A stretch of DNA of 64,000 nucleotides from Virgibacillus dokdonensis (GCF_900166595.1 NZ_LT745763.1:3942018-4006017), one strand, 5' to 3'. Positions 1-11,110 are shown, numbered from the stretch's first letter. Program-made: numbers and translations. The notes: generated by a model from the sequence alone, not told the origin.

Positions 1-266
<266 letters not shown>

Positions 267-508
267 ATCTTACATTTTTATCTATGAATAAGCATATTGC
301 TTTTCAGCTTTTGGTTTTCTAGCTTCAGCTCATAGCGATTAGCATGACTTCCTTCCTCTTCGTACGATAAGTCAACATCAATTCACTTACGTTCATCGTG
401 TTTCCTTTATCTCCTTCGAGTCAGTCCAGTCTGTACATCGCTAAACATTCGCTTCCGCTTTTGGTTTGATGTCGTTGTTACTCTTATTTAGTTTTCAAGG
501 TACAAAAA

Positions 509-581
509 TGGAGCCTAGCGGGATCGAACCGCTGACCTCCTGCGTGCAAGGCAGGCGCTCTCCCAGCTGAGCTAAGGCCCC
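509..581 (-). tRNA. tRNA-Ala (UGC), 3' CCA not encoded
   Basis: On the reverse strand a full cloverleaf folds, with acceptor GGGGCCU pairing with AGGCUCC. The anticodon loop is CUUGCAC (anticodon TGC, complement at 546-548) and the T loop is UUCGAUC. The gene ends at the discriminator A and is followed by TTTTTG, so the CCA end must be added by tRNA nucleotidyltransferase. It sits in the 16S-23S spacer, as in many Bacillaceae rrn operons. Confidence 0.96.
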
Positions 582-600
582 GTATACTTAATTATTCAGA

Positions 601-677
<77 letters not shown>

Positions 678-826
678 ATCCTATAACTATAAAATAGAAT
701 GATACAATACTATTCCATCACTCTCTCAAAACTGAACCAAACAACCAAGTATGTTGGGCCTGCATGATGCAGGTCATGCCGACGTCGCCACAGGACGTGG
801 CGAATTTAGTCGGTTTCCGTATAATT

Positions 827-2398
<1,572 letters not shown>

Positions 2399-2555
2399 GT
2401 TTGTGATGATGAACACCGTTCTTCATCATTCTTAGCTTCTTCTGAGATTTCTCTCAGTTTATTTCTTAAGAAAAACAGGGTTTGTTTTTCCTTGACATAC
2501 TGGTTGTTTTGTTCAGTTTTCAAAGAGCAATTTTTTATCTGTCGTTTTTTGCGAC

Positions 2556-2591
2556 AAGATATAATTTATCATGTTTTCAAGTAGTTGTCAA
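2556..2591 (-). promoter_or_regulatory. rrn promoter P2
   Basis: On the reverse strand there is a consensus -35 TTGACA (2586-2591), a 17-bp spacer and a -10 TAAATT (2563-2568). It is followed by a small leader hairpin, TGTCG/CGACA, and lies about 160 bp upstream of 16S. It forms the downstream member of a tandem pair, typical of rrn operons. Confidence 0.8.
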
Positions 2592-2651
2592 CATTTTTTT
2601 CGAAAATATTTTTCTCGTTTTTCTCTGTTGATTTGTCGTTTAATGACAACA

Positions 2652-2686
2652 GAATTTACTATAGCATATATATTTTAAAATAGCAA
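2652..2686 (-). promoter_or_regulatory. rrn promoter P1
   Basis: On the reverse strand there is TTGCTA (2681-2686), a 17-bp spacer and TATAGT (2658-2663), about 95 bp upstream of P2. The spacer and upstream DNA are A/T-rich. Confidence 0.65.
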
Positions 2687-2913
2687 TAGGAAAAACTAAT
2701 TTTTTGTTTTTACATATACAAACTCCCCCTAATTCTTACACAGAGTACCATTCTCATACCTCATACAGTGCCTTACTCGTCCATACATTTATAATATAAT
2801 GAGAATCTCTTCTCTTCATTTACTGCCGATTAGAGACCCTCTATTGATTTAGAAGTGCCTATTTAAATCATACATGCTCTAGCAGAAAAGGAAGCTACTC
2901 TATTTAGCGCTTA

Positions 2914-3135
2914 TTAATTATTTAAAGTTTTTTTTGGCATGTATTTCAAACACTCTTTTTCATTAGCTACTCTGCGAAATAACTGAAACAACATTTGGTA
3001 TCTTTCACGCATAGAATCTTTTACTATTTTATCTATTCGAGAATCCTCTAAATCCATTAATAGCTCTTCCAACTCTCGTCTGATTAAATATTCCAGTTCC
3101 CTTTGCTCTATGTTATTAATTAGTAATCCTAACAT
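2914..3135 (-). CDS. small conserved-looking acidic/basic helical protein, unknown function
   Basis: This 73-residue protein has no signal peptide or membrane segment. It is rich in E, R, L and K, with long predicted helices (for example ELEYLIRRELEELLMDLED), and ends in a basic tail. It starts at an ATG preceded by AAGGCGGTG at good spacing, which supports a real gene. It lies alone upstream of the rRNA operon. I cannot name a family; the composition suggests a small cytoplasmic helical protein. No partner or function can be inferred. Confidence 0.6.
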   Translation of the reverse strand: MLGLLINNIEQRELEYLIRRELEELLMDLEDSRIDKIVKDSMRERYQMLFQLFRRVANEKECLKYMPKKTLNN

Positions 3136-4103
3136 GTTTGCACCGCCTTCATCGTTATTATAATTCTAGTTGTTTTCTGTTTTTCAGTCTTTCCTACTCC
3201 TTTAAAATCATACAAACAGGTATATAAAATTATTCGCAGATCATCCCGAATTATGTCGGTTTTTAATCATTATTTTACTAATTTTTATTAACAGAGATGC
3301 TGATTTGAAAGATACATGTTGGATAATCCTGATGGCTAGAAGCTTTAAATGCCCTATTTCATAAGAGACTTAAGTGAATGAAAAGCCTCCCACTTGTTAA
3401 AGACTCACTTATTAACTAGGTTAATTCAACAATAAAGCTGATTGGCTACACAAGTTTTGATTCTCAATTATTGTAAACCTTATTACAACTTTATGATGTA
3501 CTTAGAACTAACTAGTCTCTATCAAGGAATGTTATAGCGTTCCTTTAACAAAAGTTTTCACGCAAGTATCTATTTATTCTATTTTATAAATAAAAATCAT
3601 GCCTAAAATTAGTTAGCATATCTTACGAATCTACAACCAAGTTAAAATAAATCTCATTTAGTGGAGCTGCTTCTACAACAAACGCATTGAGGTATTTTTT
3701 ATTAAAGGACGTGGCTAATCGCCAAGTCTTTATGAATTTTTCTCTCGTAATATTATAGGCTCTTTCATTTCTATACTATTGCATAGTTGAAATAAATTAG
3801 TTCTTAAATCTCGTATGACTACATACCTTTTAGTAATGTTCTTTTATAACATATAACCTGCATCGTTCTTTTCATTTTACGCGGACAAGCCATGATACAG
3901 ATTCGTTCACCTGTTTACTTACTTGTAATGCCAAATGGCTTATCGTCGATTTTCATCATAGCCAAGCACGGATATACACCACATGTATGAGGAATTGGAA
4001 CATTCCTTATTTATGGGAAGCAAAAGTGGAAATAAACAATAAATGGACTAGGCGTGTTATTTCACGCTTCTGAAAAACAAAATGTTAAGAGGGAGGAAAG
4101 ATT
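3136..4103. other. long intergenic region, no gene seen
   Basis: Almost 1 kb without a credible reading frame, A/T-rich, between the small protein and pdaB. It holds one degenerate copy of the dispersed repeat (3701-3790) and the pdaB ribosome site near 4091-4098. No RNA gene was recognised. Confidence 0.6.
3701..3790 (+). repeat. dispersed structured repeat, degenerate copy
   Basis: It shows the order GGCTAATCGCC, AAGTCTTTATG, TTTTTCT and a late TATACTAT, the same order as better copies at 4905, 11111 and 19709. It is heavily diverged and the boundaries are approximate. Confidence 0.35.
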
Positions 4104-4862
4104 GTGGAACATTTTTATGTATGGCGTTTCAATAAGTGGAAACGGTGGTTAACTGTAGCTGTTGTTGCTCTATTTACAGCAACATTTTTATGGTTAGAGT
4201 GGAACGGGGAATTTACGGTTTTCTCCAACAAGGAACCATCAGCTATGTCAAAAGGAAACGCAAACGAAAATAATATTGCCCTAACTTTTAATATTAGCTG
4301 GGGAGAAGAACGCGTTCATGACATTCTAAAAGAACTAAAAGAAGAAGGTGTACAAGCAACTTTTTTTATAAGTGGAGAGTGGGCAGAAAGACATCCGGCT
4401 ATTGTTGAAAAAATCACGGAAAACAAACATGAATTAGGAATGCTTGGTTATCGCTATAAAAGTTATTTGGATAGAGAATTGGACACGGTAAAAAAAGATT
4501 TGCGAAAAGCCCAAGAAGTTTTTGGTAAATTAGGGTATGAAGATTTGCGTTTATTACGACCCCCTAACGGTCATTTTAATAAAGAAATTATTGAAACAGC
4601 TGAGAATATGGGATATAACGTCATTCACTGGAACGTGAATCCAAACGATTGGAAAAATCCTGGCTCAGATACAATTGTAGATAATGTCATGAAGCAAACC
4701 ACGAATGGAGATATTGTTTTACTACATGCTTCTGATTCGGTCAAACATACAGCGAAAGCGCTGGAAACGATTCTACCTGGCTTGAAAAACAAAGGGTTTT
4801 CGTTTGTTTCTATGACTGAACTAATAAATCAAGCACACGCTAGCACTGAATTCGTTGACTAA
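4104..4862 (+). CDS. pdaB: PdaB-like sporulation polysaccharide deacetylase family protein
   Basis: This 252-residue member of the NodB/PdaB family is needed for spore cortex maintenance in Bacillus. It starts at GTG with GAGGGAGGA upstream. An N-terminal membrane segment spans about residues 15-31. The NodB-like domain includes TFxISWG (61-67), RPPNG (152-156) and LLHASDS (206-212), all PdaB hallmarks. Residue 63 is Asn where the family normally has the metal/catalytic Asp of motif 1, so deacetylase activity is doubtful. The gene is monocistronic, convergent with kbaA and followed by a strong terminator. Its place next to the rRNA operon matches B. subtilis. The family call is firm; activity is uncertain. 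Confidence 0.92.
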   Translation: MEHFYVWRFNKWKRWLTVAVVALFTATFLWLEWNGEFTVFSNKEPSAMSKGNANENNIALTFNISWGEERVHDILKELKEEGVQATFFISGEWAERHPAIVEKITENKHELGMLGYRYKSYLDRELDTVKKDLRKAQEVFGKLGYEDLRLLRPPNGHFNKEIIETAENMGYNVIHWNVNPNDWKNPGSDTIVDNVMKQTTNGDIVLLHASDSVKHTAKALETILPGLKNKGFSFVSMTELINQAHASTEFVD

Positions 4863-4904
4863 TTACTAATTCGAGAATTTGGACTAGCATTCTAGCTATT
4901 TTTA

Positions 4905-5010
4905 TTAGAAATAACTTGCTATCGCCAAAGTCTTTATGACGATAGAGCGCCGTCGTTTTTCTTATACTATACTATGAAACCCTAAAAATTTAATATCTTC
5001 CTAATAGTGT
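4905..5010 (+). repeat. dispersed structured repeat, copy 2
   Basis: About 106 bp. It contains ATTAGAAATAACTTGC, CGCCAAAGTCTTTATG, GTCGTTTTTCTTATACTAT and a terminal AATAGTGT. The outer parts AGAAA...TTTTTCT and TATACTAT...ATAGTGT can pair, so the element folds on itself. It lies just after pdaB and abuts the terminator. Confidence 0.75.
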
Positions 5011-5062
5011 AAACAAAATAAAAATGCGTCGACAAAATGATCGACGCATTTTTATTTTGTTT
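5011..5062. terminator. bidirectional terminator between pdaB and kbaA
   Basis: A perfect 22-bp inverted repeat (5011-5032 with 5041-5062) around an 8-nt loop. The A-tract and T-tract form the base of the stem, so it can end transcription from both convergent genes. Confidence 0.9.
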
Positions 5063-5143
5063 CACTGTTTTTTTCACAAGTAGACACCTACAACACGAAT
5101 ATTACGAAATTACATTCTGGCTTTTATCTCCACCAAAGTGCAT

Positions 5144-5782
5144 TTATGCCTTCTTTTTTTTCGTAGTTGTTTTAGATACATCCTGCTTTTGAGACTTACT
5201 CGGATTAATGCGATGAAGTACCAGCAATTGATATGTGTTACAAGCTAACAACGGAATGATCATTAACCAAGCATAATCCGTACCTTCCGTCCGCAATCCT
5301 GGCACCCATTCGACCGTTGTTATCACTACCATTAGAAATAAAGCAGGAATAAATGCTTGCTTATTCGTTTCCTTTGCTTTAATCGTCGCAACAATCCACC
5401 CATAGGCTAATATAGCTAAAGCCATAAGAATATACCAATAGATAGCCACCTCACCTTTTGTAGCTTGATATGGAAAATAAATCAGATCAAACAATACAAA
5501 TGCAATGAGAAGTACTTGTACGGTTGGCCAAAAAGAACGAAATAGTCCTAGCCCAAAGCGATTAATAAACAAGTATGCAAAAAAACCAGTCTGACTGACT
5601 ACACTAAACACAAGACCTAACCCTATAAAAAAGATAAGTAGCCCTAATAACTCCATCCAATTCATTGGATTAAGAATAGCTGCGTAGTCCTCTGCTTTTA
5701 CAAAAAAGCTTGTAATAAGCCCTGCTAAACCGCCTATTAGCAATGTTTTAAAAAAGAAATTGACTAATTTTCTCGTGTTCAA
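5144..5782 (-). CDS. kbaA: KinB-signalling pathway activation protein KbaA
   Basis: This 212-residue integral membrane protein has about six hydrophobic segments and a short basic C-terminal tail (KTTTKKKKA). In B. subtilis KbaA is required for KinB-dependent entry into sporulation. The length fits the family (about 200). The start is TTG at 5780-5782 with GGGGGATGG upstream; no ATG is better placed. It lies between pdaB and gerD as in B. subtilis, divergent from gerD and convergent with pdaB. The call rests on synteny plus membrane topology and some family resemblance. Confidence 0.85.
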   Translation of the reverse strand: MNTRKLVNFFFKTLLIGGLAGLITSFFVKAEDYAAILNPMNWMELLGLLIFFIGLGLVFSVVSQTGFFAYLFINRFGLGLFRSFWPTVQVLLIAFVLFDLIYFPYQATKGEVAIYWYILMALAILAYGWIVATIKAKETNKQAFIPALFLMVVITTVEWVPGLRTEGTDYAWLMIIPLLACNTYQLLVLHRINPSKSQKQDVSKTTTKKKKA

Positions 5783-6006
5783 CGTTCCATCCCCCTATAT
5801 ATGTAACGTTTCTGTCTATATTTTTCACCGTCACGGAAAGTTTTTATAAATAAACATCCTCTCTCCTTATGAAGAACGAAGCACTTTATCTACAACAAAA
5901 CCTTCCTCCCGTATTCTACCATGAAGTAACCGTTTTTTCCTTACGAAACGAATATTTTTCATGTTATTCACACACATTAAAACAGAGAAGAAAGGAGGGT
6001 TTCCAA

Positions 6007-6645
6007 TTGAAGACGAATCGATTCAAAATCCTTGGCATCGTTGCCATTGTTTCTTTCATAGTTATTAGTGGCTGTACCGATGGAAATACCTCGGACAAAG
6101 AAGGAGATTATGATACAACAAAGAAAATGGTTGTTGATATATTACAAACGGAAGAGGGTAAAAAGGCAATTCGTGAATTAATGACCGATGAAAAGTTGAA
6201 ACAGGAACTAGTTCTGGACTCTGACGTTGTTAAAAAATCAATTAACGAGGCACTCGTATCAGAAAAAGGAAAACAGATGTGGACGATCTTATTTCAAGAT
6301 ACCGACTTTGTAAAAGAATATACAAAATCAATGCAAGAAGAACATATGAAGCTTATGAAGCGGCTAATGAATGATGCAGATTACCAAAAACAGATGCTTG
6401 AATTATTACAAAACCCAGAAATGACAGATCAAATGCTTCAAGTAGTAAAAAGCCAACAATTTCGAGAGCATCTTGAAGAAACGATTCAACAAACGCTAGA
6501 AACACCACTTTTCCAAGAAAAAATGCAAGAGACATTATTAAAAGCAGCTGAGAAGCAAGGAAAGCAACCAAAGGAAGAGGGTAAAGACAAAGAAAGTGAA
6601 GGCGGTAGCGATGGAGGTACAGAAGAATCAGGTGGTGGTGGCTAA
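6007..6645 (+). CDS. gerD: spore germination lipoprotein GerD
   Basis: GerD is the inner-spore-membrane lipoprotein needed for clustering of nutrient germinant receptors. I chose the TTG at 6007, preceded by AAAGGAGGG at 5991-6000, over the longer frame from 5869. The resulting 212-residue protein starts with a clean lipoprotein signal and lipobox VISGC (Cys23). The middle is a long charged helical region with the repeated 'Q.ML.LLQ' type heptads seen in GerD. The C-terminal tail is hydrophilic and Gly-rich (GGSDGGTEESGGGG). It is flanked by kbaA and salA as in B. subtilis. Confidence 0.9.
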   Translation: MKTNRFKILGIVAIVSFIVISGCTDGNTSDKEGDYDTTKKMVVDILQTEEGKKAIRELMTDEKLKQELVLDSDVVKKSINEALVSEKGKQMWTILFQDTDFVKEYTKSMQEEHMKLMKRLMNDADYQKQMLELLQNPEMTDQMLQVVKSQQFREHLEETIQQTLETPLFQEKMQETLLKAAEKQGKQPKEEGKDKESEGGSDGGTEESGGGG

Positions 6646-6800
6646 CACTATCCTGCTTCTACCACGAACACTGACATACGGTCATAACAGGTATAAGCGT
6701 AAACTTTAAAGCCACGTTTTGATGTCTTATTGTTGATTTTGCGACTTTTCTATTACGTATCCCACTTTTATGACCCAATACAACTCGAATAGCAAACCGT

Positions 6801-6885
6801 ATTAGAAAAACTTGGCTTATTGCGAAATTTTTCTAACAGAAAGACGCTGTCGTTTTTCTTATACTATCAACCTTTAAACTTTTAT
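6801..6885 (+). repeat. dispersed structured repeat, copy 3
   Basis: ATTAGAAAAACTTGGC, TTTTTCT and GTCGTTTTTCTTATACTAT are present. The final TATAGTG part is missing or replaced by the adjoining salA terminator. Confidence 0.75.
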
Positions 6886-6892
6886 TAGCGCA

Positions 6893-6935
6893 AAAAGACG
6901 TCTCAGGGACACTCACGCTATTCCCGAGACGTCAT
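6893..6935 (-). terminator. terminator after salA
   Basis: The reverse strand has GACGTCTCGGGA pairing with TCCCTGAGACGTC, followed by TTTTTG. It lies 8 bp after the salA stop. Confidence 0.85.
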
Positions 6936-6942
6936 TTAACTT

Positions 6943-8001
6943 TCACGCTTCTAATTGCGCCACTATTTTGGCAGCGATCTTATGATAAGCTTGTCCAATT
7001 GGATGGTCTTGCTGATAAATGGATGGAGCAAATACATCCTCTTCTTCATAAGGTTGCTGCAACGGCAACTGGCCAAGTACTTTTGTTTTTAACACTTCTG
7101 CCAGCTTCTTGCCACCGCCTTGTCCAAACACGTACTCCTTCTCACCTGTAAGCTGACTTTCGAAATAAGCCATATTCTCAATGACACCTAGAATTTCATG
7201 CTCCGTTTTTAACGCCATTTGACCAGCACGAGCGGCAACAAACGCCGCTGTAGGATGAGGTGTTGTAACGACGACTTCCTTACAGGATGGAAGTAATTCA
7301 TGGACGTCCATCGCGATATCGCCTGTTCCGGGTGGTAAATCAAGCAATAAATAATCAAGATCGCCCCATTCTACTTCCTTAAAGAAGCTGTTTAACATCT
7401 TTCCAAGCATCGGCCCACGCCAAATAATTGGTGAATTATCTTCTACAAAAAATCCCATAGAAATAACTTTTACACCAAAACGTTCCACTGGAATAATTTT
7501 TTCACCACGAACCTTTGGACGTTCCTCCACGCCCATCATATCGGGAACACTAAATCCATAAATATCGGCATCAATAATGCCTACTTTTTTCCCTAAACGC
7601 ATGAGCGACATCGCTAAATTAACCGTTACCGTCGATTTACCAACACCGCCTTTTCCACTGGAAACAGCGATAAATTTCGTGCCGCTGTTACCACCCATCA
7701 ATGTAGCTTCTTGCTCCTTTTCAGCGGCAGGTTGGTATTTCTTAATCACATCATCTGGTAATTGTTCAAATCGTAGACCAACCGTTGTCGCTCCGTTTTT
7801 CTTCAAAATCCCAACAATTTCTTGTTGCAGTTGCATCTGTTCAGCAGTGTTTGTTTTTGCGATAGCGACTTTTACACTTACATGTTTCTTTTCTTCTTTA
7901 ATATTTACTTCCTTTACGCCTTCCGTTTCTTCTAGCGATATATGTAAAAAAGGATCTTTTACAGAGTTAAGCAGTTGAATTACTTCTTCTTTTGTTAGCA
8001 T
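6943..8001 (-). CDS. salA: Mrp/ApbC-family P-loop ATPase SalA
   Basis: This 352-residue Mrp/NBP35 ATPase has an N-terminal DUF59-like (MIP18) domain at about 1-85 and a deviant Walker A, SSGKGGVGKST, at about 114-124. The DPPGTGD-type region (LLDLPPGTGDIA) follows. The family carries Fe-S clusters; in B. subtilis SalA also represses scoC. I start at ATG 8001 with AAAGGGATGGTG upstream rather than the longer frame from 8046. The typical CPxC cluster motif of Mrp proteins is not evident. Its order beside gerD and cwlD is conserved. Confidence 0.92.
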   Translation of the reverse strand: MLTKEEVIQLLNSVKDPFLHISLEETEGVKEVNIKEEKKHVSVKVAIAKTNTAEQMQLQQEIVGILKKNGATTVGLRFEQLPDDVIKKYQPAAEKEQEATLMGGNSGTKFIAVSSGKGGVGKSTVTVNLAMSLMRLGKKVGIIDADIYGFSVPDMMGVEERPKVRGEKIIPVERFGVKVISMGFFVEDNSPIIWRGPMLGKMLNSFFKEVEWGDLDYLLLDLPPGTGDIAMDVHELLPSCKEVVVTTPHPTAAFVAARAGQMALKTEHEILGVIENMAYFESQLTGEKEYVFGQGGGKKLAEVLKTKVLGQLPLQQPYEEEDVFAPSIYQQDHPIGQAYHKIAAKIVAQLEA

Positions 8002-8135
8002 TGAATCACCATCCCTTTGTAAATGCATACATCGACAGTATAACATAAAACAGACGATCCTTCAGTTCATGGGCTTGTTCAATTATAACAAGTCCGTATG
8101 TACGAAAAAGTGGTGACTCTTATTCGTAATAAAAG

Positions 8136-8870
8136 TTAATCCTCCCCTTCCTCTGCCTTTATTTCCTCCGTAGCATACCGTAAAATTCCTTTATAAATAC
8201 TCGCAGCTACTTTCTGTTGGTAATCCGTATCTTTTAATAATTCTCGCTCTTCAACGTTAGATAAAAAACCTATTTCTACAAGTGCACCAGGCGTCTCTGC
8301 GTACTTCAGTAAATAGACATTGTTAATGGCTAGAGCTGCACGATTGGTGTTTTCTAAATTACGAATAAACTCTGCCTGAATCATTTCTGCCAAATGCTTA
8401 TTTTCATCCTTTTGGGGGTTATAAAATGTCTGCGCCCCTCTCCATTTAGTTGAAGGTAGTGCATTTAAGTGCAATGAAATAAATAAATCTGCTTCTTGTT
8501 CATTGATGAACGACAATCGATTTCGAATATCCTCTGATTTTCGTTTCGATAACCCTTTTACATTCTCAGAAGCAAGATCCCTATCTGTTTCTCGCGTTAA
8601 ATACACGATTGCTCCCACTTGCTGTAAATACTTTTGCAACTTCTTAGAAACTTCTAGCGAAATATCCTTTTCCTGTGTATCATCCTTACCAACAGCTCCG
8701 CCATCAGGCCCTCCATGTCCCGGATCAATCACAATCGTCTTTCCAGATAAGGGTAAGGAAAAAGAAGATCCTACGTCAAGTGAAAGTTGATTTTTAATTG
8801 GTAGTTGAATAAGGTAACCTAATATAAAAACACCCACCAGCCATAATACGATTTTATACCATCGCTTCAA
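8136..8870 (-). CDS. cwlD: N-acetylmuramoyl-L-alanine amidase CwlD
   Basis: CwlD, with PdaA, makes muramic-delta-lactam in spore cortex. The 244-residue protein has one N-terminal membrane anchor (about 6-24) and an Amidase_3 domain. Its zinc ligands are visible as H52 (DPGHGG), E67 and H134 (SLHLNA), with the catalytic Glu199 (VEIGF). The start is TTG at 8868-8870, preceded by AAGGGGGGAG at correct spacing. It lies directly upstream of salA on the same strand with a 134-bp gap, as in B. subtilis. Confidence 0.94.
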   Translation of the reverse strand: MKRWYKIVLWLVGVFILGYLIQLPIKNQLSLDVGSSFSLPLSGKTIVIDPGHGGPDGGAVGKDDTQEKDISLEVSKKLQKYLQQVGAIVYLTRETDRDLASENVKGLSKRKSEDIRNRLSFINEQEADLFISLHLNALPSTKWRGAQTFYNPQKDENKHLAEMIQAEFIRNLENTNRAALAINNVYLLKYAETPGALVEIGFLSNVEERELLKDTDYQQKVAASIYKGILRYATEEIKAEEGED

Positions 8871-9315
8871 ATACTCCCCCCCTTTTTTTCATTCCATTAT
8901 GTAGCGTCTCCAACTCCCATTCAAAAGAAGAATAGACTCTACTAAGCCTCCCTATAGCTCTATAAGAAAACCAAGCAAAAAGAAAAAGATACTATGCCCA
9001 TGCTTTTCAACCTTTATTAGTAAATAATTTATGTTATTCTAATCTATGAGACATGCCTTGCATTTATGCCTATGACTAGAAATATTATCTAGGGCTCGTT
9101 TACAATTCGATCTTTCGTGGTATATTAAAGAAATACATAAAGCGAAATATCAATGAGTGGCGATTTTCTTTCTACTGATTGTTAGGGGAAAGAAATACCG
9201 ATTGACACGCTGTGATCTCCCACTTACTTAAACTTGTCCAACTCGGGATTCCAATTCTCGGCAAGAGCCCACAACAGCTTTTATATGAGAGAAATAGAAG
9301 AAAGGAGAGAATCAT
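8871..9315. other. intergenic region with a second repeat-like segment
   Basis: No gene is seen. From 9215 to 9290 the DNA resembles 17880-17959 (shared ATCTCCCAC, ACTTGTxCAxCTC, CCAATTCT, ACAGC), suggesting an old repeat. The DUF948 gene ribosome site AAAGGAGAG lies near 9300. Confidence 0.5.
9215..9290 (+). repeat. second dispersed repeat family, copy A
   Basis: It shares several blocks in the same order with copy B at 17880-17959: ATCTCCCAC, then ACTTGTCCAACTC, ATTCCAATTCT, ACAGC and TTATAT. The identity was judged by eye. Confidence 0.4.
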
Positions 9316-9756
9316 ATGGATTGGTTAGGACTTGGAGTTACTATCTTGGGGGTTGCTTTCTTAATCCTTGCTATTCTATTAATGAAACCTTTATTCCACT
9401 TAGCAGGAGTGCTTCGTAGCCTACAGACAACAACAGATAAATTACCAGAACAAGTAGAAGAAATTACAAACCAAGCTACCGACACGATAAGCACTGGACA
9501 TGAGACACTTCATGAACTGAATAAACAAGTGAAGGAGCTAACACCTATTTTCCATCTAGTTGGAGATGCTTCAAAAGCTGCTAAGGCTACTTCATCAACA
9601 GTAGTCGATGCTATCATGAAAGTACAAGGTTCATCAACAGAAGGAAACGGCTTTACCAAGAAGCATCATTTAGAAGGTATTTACGGCCTTGCTACGTTAA
9701 CTTATTATGCGATAAAGCAAAGTAAACCACAACAAGCTAGCAACAATTCGAAATAG
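9316..9756 (+). CDS. DUF948 domain membrane-anchored protein
   Basis: This 146-residue protein has one N-terminal membrane helix (about 3-25) followed by a long amphipathic, coiled-coil-like segment with the DUF948 pattern (QTTTDKLPEQVEEITNQ). The start ATG has AAAGGAGAG upstream. The family includes YtxG of B. subtilis, a general-stress-associated envelope protein; the molecular role is unknown. Two further DUF948 genes lie 270 bp away on the opposite strand, so the region is a small family cluster. A terminator follows. Confidence 0.8.
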   Translation: MDWLGLGVTILGVAFLILAILLMKPLFHLAGVLRSLQTTTDKLPEQVEEITNQATDTISTGHETLHELNKQVKELTPIFHLVGDASKAAKATSSTVVDAIMKVQGSSTEGNGFTKKHHLEGIYGLATLTYYAIKQSKPQQASNNSK

Positions 9757-9800
9757 CATTACCCTTTCTTAGAGAAACTTAGCTATACCGCCAAATCTTT

Positions 9801-9844
9801 AAAGACAATCATTTACTTAGAACAAATTGATTGTCTTTTTTTGG
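9801..9844 (+). terminator. terminator after the DUF948 gene
   Basis: AAAGACAATCA pairs perfectly with TGATTGTCTTT and is followed by a T-run. Confidence 0.88.
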
Positions 9845-9849
9845 GTCCT

Positions 9850-9913
9850 CTAAAACTTGACTTATTGACAAATTTTTTTGGCGAAAAACACCGTCGTTTC
9901 GCTTATACTATAC
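9850..9913 (+). repeat. dispersed structured repeat, copy 4
   Basis: CTAAAACTTGAC, a GGCGAAAAACACCGTCG centre and TTCGCTTATACTATAC are present. The 3' TATAGTG part is missing. It lies in the convergent gap between two DUF948 genes. Confidence 0.65.
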
Positions 9914-10026
9914 ATCAAAAAAGACAACTGCCATGAGGTTTTGTTGTACACTCATTCGTTGCCTTTCTTCTCTGTTTATTTGCTTATATATTTCCATATC
10001 GCATCAACTGCTGTTCTTGGGTTTTA

Positions 10027-10440
10027 TTATTGTTTTTGTTGCTTACGATTTTTCATCCAAGAATACACCTTCCCAAACGAACTGGATAACCCTTTAGATT
10101 GCATTTCATCTGCGGTATTCTTAGACTTTTCATTGACAGATTCTGTAACTTTGACGAGAGAAGCGGAAAATTTGCGCGTCACGTTCCCCACATCTCCCAC
10201 TACATAAAATAATGGGCTAAGCTGCTTCATCTTATCATTAATATCCTCTAAGGTATGATTACTTTCTTTAATTAATCCGGTTGTTTCTGTTACCATGGCA
10301 TTCATCTGCTCAGGTACTTGTTCAACTGTTTTTTCCACGCCACGAAGAACACCTGCTAAATTATTTAGTGCATAAGATACAAATATAGCTGCGATAAAAA
10401 ACGCAATACCGATTAATAAGACACCTATCTCTAATAACAT
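10027..10440 (-). CDS. DUF948 domain membrane-anchored protein
   Basis: This 137-residue protein has an N-terminal membrane helix (about 5-26), then the DUF948 signature LAGVLRGVEKTVEQVPEQ, closely similar to the one at 9316. The C-terminus is basic (WMKNRKQQKQ). The ATG at 10438-10440 is preceded by AGAGGGAT. It starts 2 bp after the stop of the upstream gene at 10443, so the two are cotranscribed and probably translationally coupled. The function is unknown; envelope stress is a guess from YtxG. Confidence 0.8.
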   Translation of the reverse strand: MLLEIGVLLIGIAFFIAAIFVSYALNNLAGVLRGVEKTVEQVPEQMNAMVTETTGLIKESNHTLEDINDKMKQLSPLFYVVGDVGNVTRKFSASLVKVTESVNEKSKNTADEMQSKGLSSSFGKVYSWMKNRKQQKQ

Positions 10441-10442
10441 TA

Positions 10443-10895
10443 TTATCCCTCTTTTCTAGTTTGATCGTCAGACTCTCTCGTCATATATTCTTCTTTCCAT
10501 TGCTTATATAAATAAGCAGCTACAGCTGTCCAACGTATCCCTTCCACATAAGGTTCAATATCTTCTTCTAACCGGTCTTTCTTCCATATTGGTTTTGTTT
10601 TTTGCACGGTTTGGTTCATATTTTGGACGGAACGCCCGACATTATCAGCCGTCGCAAATAATGAATCTGTCGCTTGCAATTTTTCCCCTATGTCATCCAC
10701 CGTTACATGTGTTTGCTTTAATGTATGATGTAGCTCTGGAATAGTTTGTTGCATATCTGTTTCAACTTGTCCCAATGTACTCCCGGTCGTCTTTAATAAC
10801 TTCGTAAAACGATGTAACACAATAACAATAAAAACGACTGTCAATGCAAATGCCACAGCTATCATTAATAATGTAAAATATAACACGTCTAACAC
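10443..10895 (-). CDS. DUF948-like membrane-anchored protein
   Basis: This 150-residue protein has one N-terminal membrane helix (about 4-28). A helical region (TLGQVETDMQQTIPELHHTLKQ) follows and shares the layout of the neighbouring DUF948 proteins. The start is GTG at 10893-10895, with AAGGGGGATT upstream. It is the first gene of a two-gene operon with the DUF948 gene at 10027-10440. The two may act as a paired membrane complex; this is inference from arrangement only. Confidence 0.75.
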   Translation of the reverse strand: MLDVLYFTLLMIAVAFALTVVFIVIVLHRFTKLLKTTGSTLGQVETDMQQTIPELHHTLKQTHVTVDDIGEKLQATDSLFATADNVGRSVQNMNQTVQKTKPIWKKDRLEEDIEPYVEGIRWTAVAAYLYKQWKEEYMTRESDDQTRKEG

Positions 10896-11110
10896 GCACG
10901 AATCCCCCTTTCTTATAATGGATTATACCACTAGCAATATAGATTGAAACACAATATGTTTTTATGCTGTCAACAATCGAAGAACCTGGCTTGTCCCTAT
11001 TTGTTCATGTCGTAGTTTCCCTTTATTAAAGAATTACTTTCTTATCCTGTTAAAAAGCTAGATTAGTTAGCGCTGATAAAGGGTATTGACAAATAAAGGA
11101 GAGCTTGTAC

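Noticed and set aside
5869..6006. 46-residue N-terminal extension of GerD
   Set aside because: The extension hides the lipoprotein signal; the TTG at 6007 has a strong ribosome site and restores a normal lipobox.
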